DNA of 64,000 bases, taken from NCBI GenBank assembly GCA_903923925.1, contig CAIXZF010000035.1, positions 186,001 through 250,000 on the forward strand, given 5' to 3'. Under the pieces are notes generated by a model, which did no database searches, had not been told where the DNA came from, and was given only the letters and a program-made list of their open reading frames with translations. Positions 45,909 through 54,797 of this stretch are shown here, piece after piece. Every line of letters begins with the position of its first letter. The stretch's first letter is position 1. A program made the position numbers and the translations under genes. This DNA comes from an uncultured Bacteroidales bacterium. Lineage in GTDB: Bacteria > Bacteroidota > Bacteroidia > Bacteroidales > CAIXZF01.

Positions 45909-47237
45909 TTAATTATTTAATTCAGTTTTACCTACAACCAATCTTATCATTTGATTTACAGGATAATATAACTTTGCTGCATTCATAATATCTAATGATG
46001 TCGTATTCTGAATGTGCTGGATAGTATTAAGAAAATGAGAATCTTCAAGGTTTAAATAATGCCGTTCTTTAAATTTCTCTGCAAAGCTAAACGGGCCATC
46101 AATACTTTGAAGAAATCCTCCGATCATAAAGTTTTTAACAAGGTTTAATTCTTCTTCAATTACAGGGATATTATGAAGTAAAGAGATCTCATTAAAAACC
46201 TCATCGATAACCTGTTTTGTTTTATCAGCATTGACTTCTGAGCTGATAACCATATACGTAAACTTTTCAAAGGAAATCAGATTTGCGCCAATCCCGTAGG
46301 TTAATCCTTTTTCTTCACGAATATTCTTCATTAATCGGGATCCGAAAAAACCTCCCAACAGGGTATTAAGCACTTTCAAAGTAGTAAAATCCTCATGATC
46401 AGGAGTTATGGTAGTCATTCCGATCCGTATTGCTGATTGAACAGCGTTCTCCCTTGCAAAATGGAGTTCTTTGGGTTTTAAATCTATATCAGGCCAAAAG
46501 GTTTGTTTAGGCTCGTTTATACCCCATATTTCCTTTCCGAAGGAATTGTGTATTAGTTCAGCAGAAAGTTCAGGGTTTGCAGAGGAAATAAAAATTTCAC
46601 AATTATCAGAGGAATAGTAATTTCTATGGAATTGCTTAATGTGATCAATTCTTAGATTGTTAAAATCTTCCGATTCTGCCATTCTGCCATAAGGGTGTTC
46701 TTTTCCAAAAAGAGTCTCATTGAATTCTCTGGATGCAACATACCCTACCTTTTCCATATTTGTATGGAATTCCTGTTTCTGACGGGCAAGCATAAGATTA
46801 AGCTCGTCCTGAGGAAATGATGGGAATTTGATAATTGATTCAAGTAAAGGAAGAACGCTGGACAAGTATTTAGCCATGCAAATGACTCCTACTGTGGCTC
46901 TGTCCCTTTCACAAGATAAAATCAATGAAGCCCCGAAAAGGTCAAAGGTATCAGCGATTTCATAAGATGAATATTCTTGGGATCCTTCTCTTAATAAACT
47001 GTTTGTAAATGATGCTGTTAAAGGAAAATCCTGATATCTTGAGCCTGCTTTAAAAATGAGTTCAAGTTTTACAAGTTCATGCGTTCCTGATTTAAACTGA
47101 TAAACAGGGATACTGTTGGAAAGTCTTGACAGAACAGGATTTAGTAATTCTAAACCTGAAAAGCCATCCTGCGCAGATATTTTATGCAGATGAGTAATTC
47201 TGGGTGGCTCTTTCCTGAAAGAATGGCTGTTTATCAT
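45909..47237 (-). CDS. M16 family zinc peptidase subunit lacking the HxxEH motif
   Basis: A 442-residue M16B-fold protein. The position that should hold HxxEH reads TASFTNSLLREGSQEY, so no zinc site is formed. The substrate-binding R/Y element of the non-catalytic subunit is intact: GGFFGSRLMKNIREEKGLTY. This is the classic inactive partner of a two-chain M16 protease. The catalytic partner is probably the 49009-50250 gene, three genes upstream in the same run. There is no obvious signal peptide. It lies 12 bases upstream of the large T9SS type B gene and 12 bases after the membrane CHU_C protein gene. Confidence 0.92.
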   Translation of the reverse strand: MINSHSFRKEPPRITHLHKISAQDGFSGLELLNPVLSRLSNSIPVYQFKSGTHELVKLELIFKAGSRYQDFPLTASFTNSLLREGSQEYSSYEIADTFDLFGASLILSCERDRATVGVICMAKYLSSVLPLLESIIKFPSFPQDELNLMLARQKQEFHTNMEKVGYVASREFNETLFGKEHPYGRMAESEDFNNLRIDHIKQFHRNYYSSDNCEIFISSANPELSAELIHNSFGKEIWGINEPKQTFWPDIDLKPKELHFARENAVQSAIRIGMTTITPDHEDFTTLKVLNTLLGGFFGSRLMKNIREEKGLTYGIGANLISFEKFTYMVISSEVNADKTKQVIDEVFNEISLLHNIPVIEEELNLVKNFMIGGFLQSIDGPFSFAEKFKERHYLNLEDSHFLNTIQHIQNTTSLDIMNAAKLYYPVNQMIRLVVGKTELNN

Positions 47238-47249
47238 ACGAATCTGTTA

Positions 47250-48332
47250 TTATCTCAGTAGCGTGAGATGGCCATTTACAGTATGTGATTTGCCTAAAGT
47301 ATCTGTGTATTTTATCTGGTAAATATATACCCCTGTTTCAGCAATTTTCCCTTTAATATAGCCATCCCATCCTTTAGAAATCTCATGCGACTCGAAAAGG
47401 ACCTGACTGGTTCTGGAAAAAATTATCATACTGAATCCAGTAATATCTTGTCCGGCAGCTTTAAAAATGTCATTTAAATTGTCCGAATTAGGAGTGAATG
47501 CATTAGGTATTGAAATAACAGAGCAGTCTCCGACTTTTACTGTGAAGTCGTGTATAATTAATGCTCCGTTAAAATCGGTAACACTAACAGTATAGGCAGA
47601 AGTATTTGATGGACTTACCATGATGTAGGCAGAAGTAGAACCGTTGCTCCAAATGTAGGATTCGCCACCACTGGCCGATAACCTTACGCTGTCTCCTTTG
47701 CAAATCATTTGATCATCGGAAAAGTCAATGGTCGATTTCACAGTGTTCTCAGAGAAAGTGTTATTATTCTCAGAATTATCGGTAGTTTTTAATTTCGTTG
47801 ATGGATTATTTGAAATGAGCCTTTGTTCCTGTTTTAGTGTAACTTGTGCAAGAGTACTAAGTTTTTGGGTTTTTGATTCAGGTTCAGACAATTTTGAAAT
47901 TGGAACTTTTTCGCTGATTAATTCAACTAAAGATGGCTTAGCTGCTTCGTTCTCATTCGTATTTACAGATTCTCCTTTAATACTAACGTGTTTTGCTGTA
48001 ATTTTAGCTGAATTCGCTACTCCTGTAATAGTTGAAGGTATTGACTGATTCTTGACAGATTGGTTAATATCTTTTATCTGGTTTGAAATTTGAGATTCTC
48101 TTTTCAAATTCTCCTTTAATTCAGGTTTGAAAACATATAAAATACTTACAGTTGCAATTATTGCAACTGAAGAAAGAATAACTTTTTTCATTGTTAAGAA
48201 ACCTGGTTTTTGTGCAGGTTTAAGACCTGGATGCTTGCTTATTTTTTCCCATAATTCGTGAGATGGCTCAGCATTAAATTTTTGGAAAGCGTTACGGTAC
48301 AGTTCACCGATTTTGCTTTTTTCTGTTTCCAT
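47250..48332 (-). CDS. Single-pass membrane protein with T9SS type B-like C-terminal domain, in anti-sigma position
   Basis: A 360-residue protein; I use the ATG at 48332 rather than a TTG 15 bases upstream. The N-terminal 43 residues look cytoplasmic and carry LYRNAFQKFNAEPSHELWEK, a pattern common in Bacteroidota proteins paired with ECF sigma factors. One uncleaved membrane helix follows at about residues 47-64 (VILSSVAIIATVSILYVF). Next come a Ser/Lys-rich linker, an Ig/PKD-like domain (ICKGDSVRLSASGGESYIW) and a CHU_C-type domain (IPNAFTPNSDNLNDIFKAAG, GVYIYQIKYTD). It lies 26 bases after the sigma gene. It may sense T9SS or envelope state and hold the sigma factor; that role is inference. 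Confidence 0.82.
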   Translation of the reverse strand: METEKSKIGELYRNAFQKFNAEPSHELWEKISKHPGLKPAQKPGFLTMKKVILSSVAIIATVSILYVFKPELKENLKRESQISNQIKDINQSVKNQSIPSTITGVANSAKITAKHVSIKGESVNTNENEAAKPSLVELISEKVPISKLSEPESKTQKLSTLAQVTLKQEQRLISNNPSTKLKTTDNSENNNTFSENTVKSTIDFSDDQMICKGDSVRLSASGGESYIWSNGSTSAYIMVSPSNTSAYTVSVTDFNGALIIHDFTVKVGDCSVISIPNAFTPNSDNLNDIFKAAGQDITGFSMIIFSRTSQVLFESHEISKGWDGYIKGKIAETGVYIYQIKYTDTLGKSHTVNGHLTLLR

Positions 48333-48358
48333 ATTATTGATATTCAATAATTAATCTT

Positions 48359-48910
48359 TTATAATTTTAACTTTTCTTTATTTAGTTCTACAACCTTCTT
48401 TTGCAACACTTTCCGTGCCTTTAAAAGCTGGGTCTTCGAAGTACTCACTGAGATTGCAAACATTTCAGCAATTTCTTTGTGGCTATAACCTTCAATCTCA
48501 TAAAGGTTAAACACCATGCGGTACCCGGGTGGAAGTTCAACAAGTAATCTTAGCATATCCTCTTTCGAAATGTTACTGATCAGGTCAGCTTCATCGCTCA
48601 GCTCGTTTTCAACTTCTTCCAGATCCAGATGATGCTGGTGTTTTTGATGATTGCGCAACTGGTTTAAAGCAGTATTGACGATAATCCTTCTTACCCAGCC
48701 TTCTAAAGAGCCTTCATTTCTGAATGTTCCAAGGTTAGTAAAAACCCTGATAAATCCCTCCTGAAGTGCATCTTCAGCCTCTTCCCTGCTATCAAAATAT
48801 CGCAAGCAAACGCCGAACATGCTGCTTGCAAATTTTTTGTATAGCTGTTGCTGAACATCTTGCTTTCCTTCAATACAGCCTTTTATAAGTTCCGCATCAC
48901 TAATCATCAT
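48359..48910 (-). CDS. ECF-type RNA polymerase sigma factor
   Basis: A 183-residue sigma-70 family factor with regions 2 and 4 only. Region 2 spans about 20-90: YFDSREEAEDALQEGFIRVF, then EGWVRRIIVNTALNQLR. Region 4 spans about 120-175: LPPGYRMVFNLYEIEGYSHKEIAEMF and SKTQLLKARKVLQKK. It is followed after 26 bases by a single-pass membrane protein in the usual anti-sigma place. The sigma gene lies between the two M16 peptidase genes, so its regulon may include this operon. No ECF-type promoter could be identified with confidence. Confidence 0.95.
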   Translation of the reverse strand: MMISDAELIKGCIEGKQDVQQQLYKKFASSMFGVCLRYFDSREEAEDALQEGFIRVFTNLGTFRNEGSLEGWVRRIIVNTALNQLRNHQKHQHHLDLEEVENELSDEADLISNISKEDMLRLLVELPPGYRMVFNLYEIEGYSHKEIAEMFAISVSTSKTQLLKARKVLQKKVVELNKEKLKL

Positions 48911-49008
48911 TGCTGTTTACAATTTTTAGACACAAGTTGATTCCGAAAAGTTGCCCTGAATTCATTTATAGACTGATCAGATTTGTATTTTAACACTTTT
49001 TAATAAAT

Positions 49009-50250
49009 TCATAGTGTGTCTTTCTTATAATACAAGAAAGATGCATTATTAAATTCAAGGATAGAGTTAGAAACCCGACTGATGTCATTTAGTGTAACTG
49101 ATTCATAGTTAGCAAGTTCTTCATTAACCAAATTGGCATTCCCGAGATTTTCAAAAATTGCGAGATTCATTGCTTTATCAAGCGCTTTTAGTTCAGAATA
49201 GGCAATTGCTGTTTCAGCTTTGTGCTTTACCTTATCGAGTTCATTTAATTCAAGGTTTTTAGTAATGAATTCAGAAATGCCCCCTCTTAAACCATTTGCT
49301 GCTTCTTCAATATTAATGTTATTTTTAACTTTTCCTGCCAGAATAAAAAGGCCATTTTCAACATCACCAGTATTGAAAGCATCCAGTTCACTGAATAGTT
49401 GTTTCTTTTTTACTAATTCTCTGTACAGATGTGAAGATTCACTTCCACAGAGAATATCAGAAATAAGGTCAGTTGAATAAAAATCAGGGTGTTTTCTGCC
49501 TGGGCAATGAAATGAAAGATAAATTGAATCATAAGGCACGTCTCTGATAACAGTCATGCTTCTTTCTTTGATTTGAACAGGCTCTGATGGAAGAAGTCTT
49601 TTGTATGAGAAATTCCGTTGGATTGGCCCGAACCATTTCTCCGCAAATCTAAAAATTTCATCCGGGTCAACGTTACCAGACACAGCAAGAATAGCATTTG
49701 CCGGAGCGTAATGTTTATTGAAAAACTCACGTATTTCATCATCGCCAGCATTTTCGATATGGCTAATATCTTTACCTATTGTTGGCCAGGAGTATGGATG
49801 AACTTTATAGGCAAGTGGTCTTAGCAGCAACCAGGCATCACCGTACGGTTGATTTAAATACCGCTGTTTGAATTCTTCAATTACAACAGCTTTTTGAACA
49901 TTAATACTATTCTGGTTTAATGTTAATGAATTAAGCCGGTCTGACTCAAGCCAGAAAGCTGTTTCCAGGTTTTGCTTTGGAATTGTAATGAAATAATTTG
50001 TTATATCGCTTGAAGTGAAGGCATTACTTTGGCCGCCGGCTTCTTCAAGAGGACCATCAAATGAGATTACATTTTCAGATCCTCCAAACATCAGGTGTTC
50101 AAAAAGGTGGGCAAGTCCGGTTCTGTCAGGGGATTCATCTTTGGAACCGACATTGTAAAGCATATTAAAAGCCGCAATGGGAGCACTCTTATCTATATGA
50201 ACCAGAACACGTAAGCCATTTGCCAGGATATGTTTCTGAAAATTAATCAT
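49009..50250 (-). CDS. M16 family zinc metallopeptidase, catalytic subunit
   Basis: A 413-residue M16B peptidase. The zinc motif HLFEH is at residues 48-52, and the third ligand is Glu125 or Glu126 in AVVIEEFKQR. The R/Y element that binds substrate in the partner chain is degenerate here (HLYRELVKKKQLFSELDAF), which complements the non-catalytic subunit at 45909-47237. There is no signal peptide, so location is uncertain. It is the first gene of the minus-strand block, with a strong promoter that overlaps the divergent glyA promoter, and it is 98 bases upstream of the sigma gene. Confidence 0.94.
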   Translation of the reverse strand: MINFQKHILANGLRVLVHIDKSAPIAAFNMLYNVGSKDESPDRTGLAHLFEHLMFGGSENVISFDGPLEEAGGQSNAFTSSDITNYFITIPKQNLETAFWLESDRLNSLTLNQNSINVQKAVVIEEFKQRYLNQPYGDAWLLLRPLAYKVHPYSWPTIGKDISHIENAGDDEIREFFNKHYAPANAILAVSGNVDPDEIFRFAEKWFGPIQRNFSYKRLLPSEPVQIKERSMTVIRDVPYDSIYLSFHCPGRKHPDFYSTDLISDILCGSESSHLYRELVKKKQLFSELDAFNTGDVENGLFILAGKVKNNINIEEAANGLRGGISEFITKNLELNELDKVKHKAETAIAYSELKALDKAMNLAIFENLGNANLVNEELANYESVTLNDISRVSNSILEFNNASFLYYKKDTL

Positions 50251-50304
50251 GCATCAAAATTAAATTTATAAAGTAGTTGGTTTGAACTATAGTAATTGTT
50301 TAGC

Positions 50305-50332
50305 TTGGGATGCAAAATTATTTCTAACTTTG
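50305..50332 (+). promoter_or_regulatory. Promoter of glyA
   Basis: TTG (50305-50307), a 17-base spacer and TAACTTTG (50325-50332) match the phylum consensus. The leader is about 40 bases. It overlaps the divergent M16 promoter. Confidence 0.65.
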
Positions 50333-50344
50333 AATCCAAGCAAA
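50313..50344 (-). promoter_or_regulatory. Promoter of the M16/sigma operon
   Basis: On the minus strand TTTG (50341-50344), a 20-base spacer and TAATTTTG (50313-50320) match the consensus. It shares DNA with the glyA promoter, so RNA polymerase binding at the two should be mutually exclusive. Confidence 0.65.
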
Positions 50345-50378
50345 AATAGTCGTAATTTATTGTAAATCAATATTTGAA

Positions 50379-51659
50379 ATGGAAAGAGATGTAAAAGTAT
50401 TTGACCTGATAGCTCAGGAAAAGGCCCGTCAGACACATGGGATTGAATTAATTGCTTCTGAGAATTTTGTCAGTGATCAGGTGCTGGAAGCAATGGGATC
50501 ATGTTTAACAAACAAATATGCAGAAGGTTATCCCGGAAAGCGTTATTATGGCGGTTGCCAGATTGTTGATCAAACTGAGCAATTAGCAATAGATCGTGCT
50601 AAAGAATTATTTGGCGCTTCCTGGGCAAATGTTCAACCACATTCTGGTGCTCAGGCAAATATGGCAGTTTTAATGACTGTACTCAAGCCGGGAGAGACTT
50701 TTATGGGTTTAGATTTAGCTCATGGTGGTCACTTATCGCATGGTTCTCCTGTTAATTCATCCGGAATACTTTACAAAACTGTTGCCTATGGGGTTGAGCA
50801 GGAAACAGGAATGATTAATTACGATAAGATGGAGGAGGTTGCGCTGCGCGAGAAACCTAAACTCATAATTGCAGGAGCCTCAGCATATTCACGTGATTGG
50901 GATTTTGCAAGAATGCGATATATTGCAGACCAGATAGGAGCTATTTTAATGGCTGATATTGCGCATCCTGCAGGTTTAATAGCTAAAGGTGTTTTAAATA
51001 ATCCAGTACCATATTGTCATATAATTACAACCACTACTCACAAAACGCTGCGAGGGCCAAGAGGAGGAATGATTCTTATGGGTACAGATTTTGAAAACCC
51101 ATGGGGAATTAAAACACCAAAGGGTGAAATAAAACTGATGTCACAATTACTTGATTCAGCTGTATTCCCTGGTGTGCAGGGAGGACCTCTTGAGCATGTT
51201 ATTGCATCTAAGGCTGTTGCATTTGGTGAAGCATTAACCGACAGTTACAAATTTTATGTAGAGCAGGTTAAGAAAAATGCCGATTTAATGTCCAATGCTT
51301 TTGTAAATAAAGGTTACCATGTTATTTCCGGAGGAACCGACAATCATCTGATGCTTATTGATCTCAGGTCTAAATTCCCTGAAATAACAGGCAAAGTTGT
51401 TGAAAATACATTGGTAAGAGCTGATATAACTGTGAATAAGAATATGGTTCCTTTTGATAGCCGTTCTCCATTTACGACTTCAGGAATTCGGGTTGGAACT
51501 CCTGCAATTACAACAAGAGGGTTAAAAGAGAACCACATGGCTGTTATTGTAGATCTTATTGATGAGGTTATTGCAAATATTGAGAATGAAAATGTAATTG
51601 CATCAGTTCGGGGAAAAGTAAACGAGATGATGTCGGGACTACCACTATTTGCCTATTAA
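50379..51659 (+). CDS. glyA: Serine hydroxymethyltransferase
   Basis: GlyA interconverts serine and glycine with transfer of a one-carbon unit to tetrahydrofolate, using pyridoxal phosphate. The 426-residue protein has the PLP lysine Lys222 in [14 protein letters not shown]. It also has the N-terminal IASENFVS and [15 protein letters not shown] motifs and the substrate His in [10 protein letters not shown]. Length is typical. It is followed after 32 bases by a redoxin gene, probably on the same transcript. Confidence 0.98.
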   Translation: MERDVKVFDLIAQEKARQTHGIELIASENFVSDQVLEAMGSCLTNKYAEGYPGKRYYGGCQIVDQTEQLAIDRAKELFGASWANVQPHSGAQANMAVLMTVLKPGETFMGLDLAHGGHLSHGSPVNSSGILYKTVAYGVEQETGMINYDKMEEVALREKPKLIIAGASAYSRDWDFARMRYIADQIGAILMADIAHPAGLIAKGVLNNPVPYCHIITTTTHKTLRGPRGGMILMGTDFENPWGIKTPKGEIKLMSQLLDSAVFPGVQGGPLEHVIASKAVAFGEALTDSYKFYVEQVKKNADLMSNAFVNKGYHVISGGTDNHLMLIDLRSKFPEITGKVVENTLVRADITVNKNMVPFDSRSPFTTSGIRVGTPAITTRGLKENHMAVIVDLIDEVIANIENENVIASVRGKVNEMMSGLPLFAY

Positions 51660-51691
51660 TCAGGAATTAATTATCAAATATTCGAAATTTC

Positions 51692-53071
51692 ATGAAGCGA
51701 ATCTTCACTGTCTTTTTCGTCCTTTCAGCAATAGTTGTTAAAGGCCAAACGGATTTTTCTCTTACATTTCATTCGAAATCTTCAGCTGGCAGGAAAGTAT
51801 TTCTTGCCAGTTTTTATGGAGAACGGATATCTCCTGTTGATTCTCTTTTTGCCGATAAAAACGGGATTGTTACTTTTCACTTTCCTGTAACAAAGGCTTC
51901 CGGAATGTACAGATACATTGAGGATAAAAACAATCATTCGGATTTTATTTTCAACAAAGAGAATATTGAATTTAAAATTGAATATGATAATTTTTCTCAA
52001 CCACTTAATGTATTATCCTCAGAAGAAAATAAGATATTCTATAATTACCTCAGGGATGATGAAAGTTTTCGCAAACGAATTGATCTGCTGATGCCTTTAT
52101 TGGATTACTATCCTTCTGATGATCCTTTTTATAGACAAATCCGGAAACAGTCAATTTTTTTGCAGCAAGAATGGAGTGAAAAATTTTCAGATTACCTGAC
52201 GCGTAACCATGGAACGTATGCAGCACGCCTTATAAGAATAAAACATGTTCCTAATTATGATTTATCTCTACCTGAGCTTGATAAAAAATTTAAATTCAGG
52301 GAAGATTTTTTTAAGGATATAAGTTTCACAGATACTGCTCTTATTAGAAGTAATATTTATCCTACTAAAATAATCGATTTCTTATCCCTTTATGCTAATC
52401 CAAAATTCGAACAGAAAAAGCTGGAGCAGGAATTTATAAAAGCGGTAGACATCTTTTTCGCAACGGTTCCAATGGAGCCAAAAGTAAATGATTTTGTGCT
52501 GACTTATCTGGTTGGCGGGTTTGAGAAATTTAAGTTTGAAGATGTTCTGGTGCACATTTCAGCAAAGTATCTGAGCTCCCTTCAATGCCATGATGACAAC
52601 GTTAAAAAGAGTCTAGCTTCCAGAATTGAAGCCTATGAGAAAATGGCTGTTGGCAAGACTGCTCCGGAATTTCAATTAAAAATGGAGGATGGAAGTGTTG
52701 CAAGCCGAGCCACTATAAAATCTAAATATTGTTTAATGGTTTTCTGGGCAAGCTGGTGTCCCCATTGTACACAAATGATTCCCGAAGTGTCGAAACTTGC
52801 ATCTGGAATAAAGGCGAGTGATCTCCAGGTAATTACATTATCATTAGATACTTCAGCTACTGCCTTCCATAATTTTATGAATAGTAAACTGGGCGGTTTA
52901 TTAAATTATTGTGATTTTCAAGGATGGGAAGGGAAACCAATGGTTGATTTTCATGTTTATGCAACTCCCACAATGTTTCTTCTGGATGAACAAAGTAAAA
53001 TTATTTCAAAGCCTTTGACAGTTAGTGATTTAACTGAAGCTTTGCAAGAATTAGGTTTGTTAAAACAGTAG
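51692..53071 (+). CDS. Exported TlpA-like thiol-disulfide redoxin with N-terminal DUF4369-like domain
   Basis: A 459-residue exported protein with a short signal peptide (MKRIFTVFFVLSAIVVKGQ). The N-terminal beta domain (about 20-110) resembles the DUF4369 domain often fused to Bacteroidota redoxins, and a helical middle region follows. The C-terminal thioredoxin fold (about 325-455) has the active site FWASWCPHC at Cys356/Cys359 and a cis-Pro near 426 in YATPTMF. It is probably a periplasmic disulfide reductase or isomerase, possibly reduced by the DsbD encoded at 57195-59333. Converges with the sirtuin gene with a gap of only 2 bases. Confidence 0.9.
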   Translation: MKRIFTVFFVLSAIVVKGQTDFSLTFHSKSSAGRKVFLASFYGERISPVDSLFADKNGIVTFHFPVTKASGMYRYIEDKNNHSDFIFNKENIEFKIEYDNFSQPLNVLSSEENKIFYNYLRDDESFRKRIDLLMPLLDYYPSDDPFYRQIRKQSIFLQQEWSEKFSDYLTRNHGTYAARLIRIKHVPNYDLSLPELDKKFKFREDFFKDISFTDTALIRSNIYPTKIIDFLSLYANPKFEQKKLEQEFIKAVDIFFATVPMEPKVNDFVLTYLVGGFEKFKFEDVLVHISAKYLSSLQCHDDNVKKSLASRIEAYEKMAVGKTAPEFQLKMEDGSVASRATIKSKYCLMVFWASWCPHCTQMIPEVSKLASGIKASDLQVITLSLDTSATAFHNFMNSKLGGLLNYCDFQGWEGKPMVDFHVYATPTMFLLDEQSKIISKPLTVSDLTEALQELGLLKQ

Positions 53072-53073
53072 GA

Positions 53074-53766
53074 CTAATGCAACTGTTTAATTAGCTTTTC
53101 CACGAGTACAGGTAAACCTTTTCCGGCTTTTTCTTTAATAATTTCAAGGTTTGATATCCATGAAATTGTTGGTGCATCCGGATCTATCAGGTATTTGGGA
53201 GAATATTGAGGAACATAATCAAGCAGGCCAGCGGCAGGGTAAACCTTCATTGATGTTCCAATAACGACAAAAATTTCTGCTGTAGAAGCAATGCGTGCTG
53301 CTTCTATAATTTGAGGAACATCTTCTCCAAACCAAACAATATGAGGACGGAGTTGAGAACCTTTTTCACAGGTTTCACCCATTTTTAATTCCCAGCCTTT
53401 TACATCGTATATGAGAGAGGCGTCGGATGTACTTCTGCATTTCTTTAACTCTCCATGAAGATGCAGAACATTTTTTGAGCCACTACGTTCATGCAAATCG
53501 TCAACGTTCTGTGTAATTATATGAACATCGAAAAAATCTGCAAGTCGGTTTAGTGCAAAATGAGCAGCATTGGGCTGCGCTGAGAGAAGTTGTTTCCGGC
53601 GTTGATTGTAAAACTCAAGAACCAGTTCAGGGTTTCGGTGCCAGGCTTGTGGGGTAGCAACATCTTCTATTCGATGTTCCTCCCACAAGCCATCACTGTC
53701 CCGAAATGTCCTGATCCCACTTTCGGCACTAATGCCGGCGCCAGTCAGGACAACAATTTTCTGCAT
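53074..53766 (-). CDS. cobB: NAD-dependent protein deacylase (sirtuin, SIRT5-like)
   Basis: A 230-residue class III sirtuin removing acyl groups from lysines with NAD. The NAD motif GAGISAESGIRTFR is at 8-21, QNVDDLHERSG at about 86-96 and the catalytic His104 in LHLHGEL. Tyr53 and Arg56 (FYNQRRK) form the YxxR pair that favours succinyl/malonyl lysine. Only Cys110 and Cys133 remain of the four zinc cysteines usual in the family; the partner positions read Thr/Ser and Gly. Loss of this zinc site is, as I recall, common in Bacteroidota sirtuins. The gene begins 6 bases after mdh, so the two are co-expressed. Confidence 0.93.
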   Translation of the reverse strand: MQKIVVLTGAGISAESGIRTFRDSDGLWEEHRIEDVATPQAWHRNPELVLEFYNQRRKQLLSAQPNAAHFALNRLADFFDVHIITQNVDDLHERSGSKNVLHLHGELKKCRSTSDASLIYDVKGWELKMGETCEKGSQLRPHIVWFGEDVPQIIEAARIASTAEIFVVIGTSMKVYPAAGLLDYVPQYSPKYLIDPDAPTISWISNLEIIKEKAGKGLPVLVEKLIKQLH

Positions 53767-53772
53767 AAATAA

Positions 53773-54717
53773 CTATTCTTCGAAGAGTTTCAGATCGTCG
53801 AGAACCTTCATCATCGATTTAACTGATGCAGCTGATTCATCGAGCATTTTTTTCTCGTCTTTATTCAAGTTCAATTCAATGATTTCCTCAATTCCATTAG
53901 CGCCAAGACGAACAGGAACTCCAACATACACATCTTTTATTCCGTATTCACCATTCAGATAAGCGCATACTGGAAAAATTCTTTGCTGGTCATCAATAAT
54001 TGCTTCAACCATTTGAGCAGCAGCAGCTCCTGGTGCATACCATGCAGATGTTCCCATGAGGTTAACTAACTCTCCACCACCTTTACGAGTGCGCTCAACA
54101 ATTTTATCGATTTCGTCTTTGTTGAGAAGTTCAGTTATTGGAATACCTCCTACAGAAGTATACCGGGGTAGAGGCACCATTGAGTCGCCATGACTTCCAA
54201 GAAGCATCGCATGGATATCTTTTGGAGAAACCTGTAACGCATTAGCAAGGAAAGCACGATAACGGCCAGTATCGAGAATGCCTGCCATACCAAATACTTT
54301 TCTGGAATCTTTTTTTGCTGCCAGATAAGCGCAGTAGGTCATTACATCGAGTGGGTTGGATACCACAATAATGATAGCTTCAGGTGAATATTTAATTACC
54401 TTTTCTGTAACATCTTTTACGATATTCGCATTCGTGGTGATCAAATCATCACGTGACATCCCAGGTTTTCTTGGAAGTCCTGATGTAATGACAACAATTC
54501 CGGAACCTTTGGTTTTCAAGTAATCATTTGTTACCCCAACAACTCTGGAATTAAAGTTGTTAATGGAGGAAGTTTGCCAGATATCAAGTGCTTTGCCTTC
54601 AGCAACGCCTTCTTTGATATCAACCAGTACAATTTCTCTGGCTAAATCTTTGTGTGCAATTACGTTTGCAACTGTGGCACCAACATTACCGGCACCAATT
54701 ACTGTTATTTTCTTCAT
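53773..54717 (-). CDS. mdh: Malate dehydrogenase (LDH-like type)
   Basis: Mdh interconverts malate and oxaloacetate with NAD in the TCA cycle. The 314-residue protein has the dinucleotide motif GAGNVG at 8-13 and Asp33 selecting NAD. The MDH signature loop is GLPRKPGMSRDDL, in which Arg83 marks malate rather than lactate specificity, and the catalytic His176 is in LLGSHGDSMV. It belongs to the LDH-like MDH group found in Bacteroidota. It has its own promoter reaching into the end of the malic enzyme gene and is followed directly by the sirtuin gene. Confidence 0.97.
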   Translation of the reverse strand: MKKITVIGAGNVGATVANVIAHKDLAREIVLVDIKEGVAEGKALDIWQTSSINNFNSRVVGVTNDYLKTKGSGIVVITSGLPRKPGMSRDDLITTNANIVKDVTEKVIKYSPEAIIIVVSNPLDVMTYCAYLAAKKDSRKVFGMAGILDTGRYRAFLANALQVSPKDIHAMLLGSHGDSMVPLPRYTSVGGIPITELLNKDEIDKIVERTRKGGGELVNLMGTSAWYAPGAAAAQMVEAIIDDQQRIFPVCAYLNGEYGIKDVYVGVPVRLGANGIEEIIELNLNKDEKKMLDESAASVKSMMKVLDDLKLFEE

Positions 54718-54764
54718 TTTCTACAACTTAATATATAATGGTTAGCAATTAGAAGTGTAATATG

Positions 54765-54797
54765 CAAATATAAAGATATTTAAAACTTACTTGCAAA
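54765..54797 (-). promoter_or_regulatory. Promoter of mdh-cobB
   Basis: On the minus strand TTTG (54794-54797), a 21-base spacer and TATATTTG (54765-54772) fit the consensus. The -33 element lies inside the last codons of the malic enzyme gene. The leader is about 40 bases. Confidence 0.6.

Noticed and set aside
53074-53766. Zinc-site loss in the sirtuin as a sign of a broken gene
   Set aside because: NAD, catalytic His and YxxR residues are intact and the frame is full length; loss of the zinc cysteines is seen in other Bacteroidota sirtuins as I recall.
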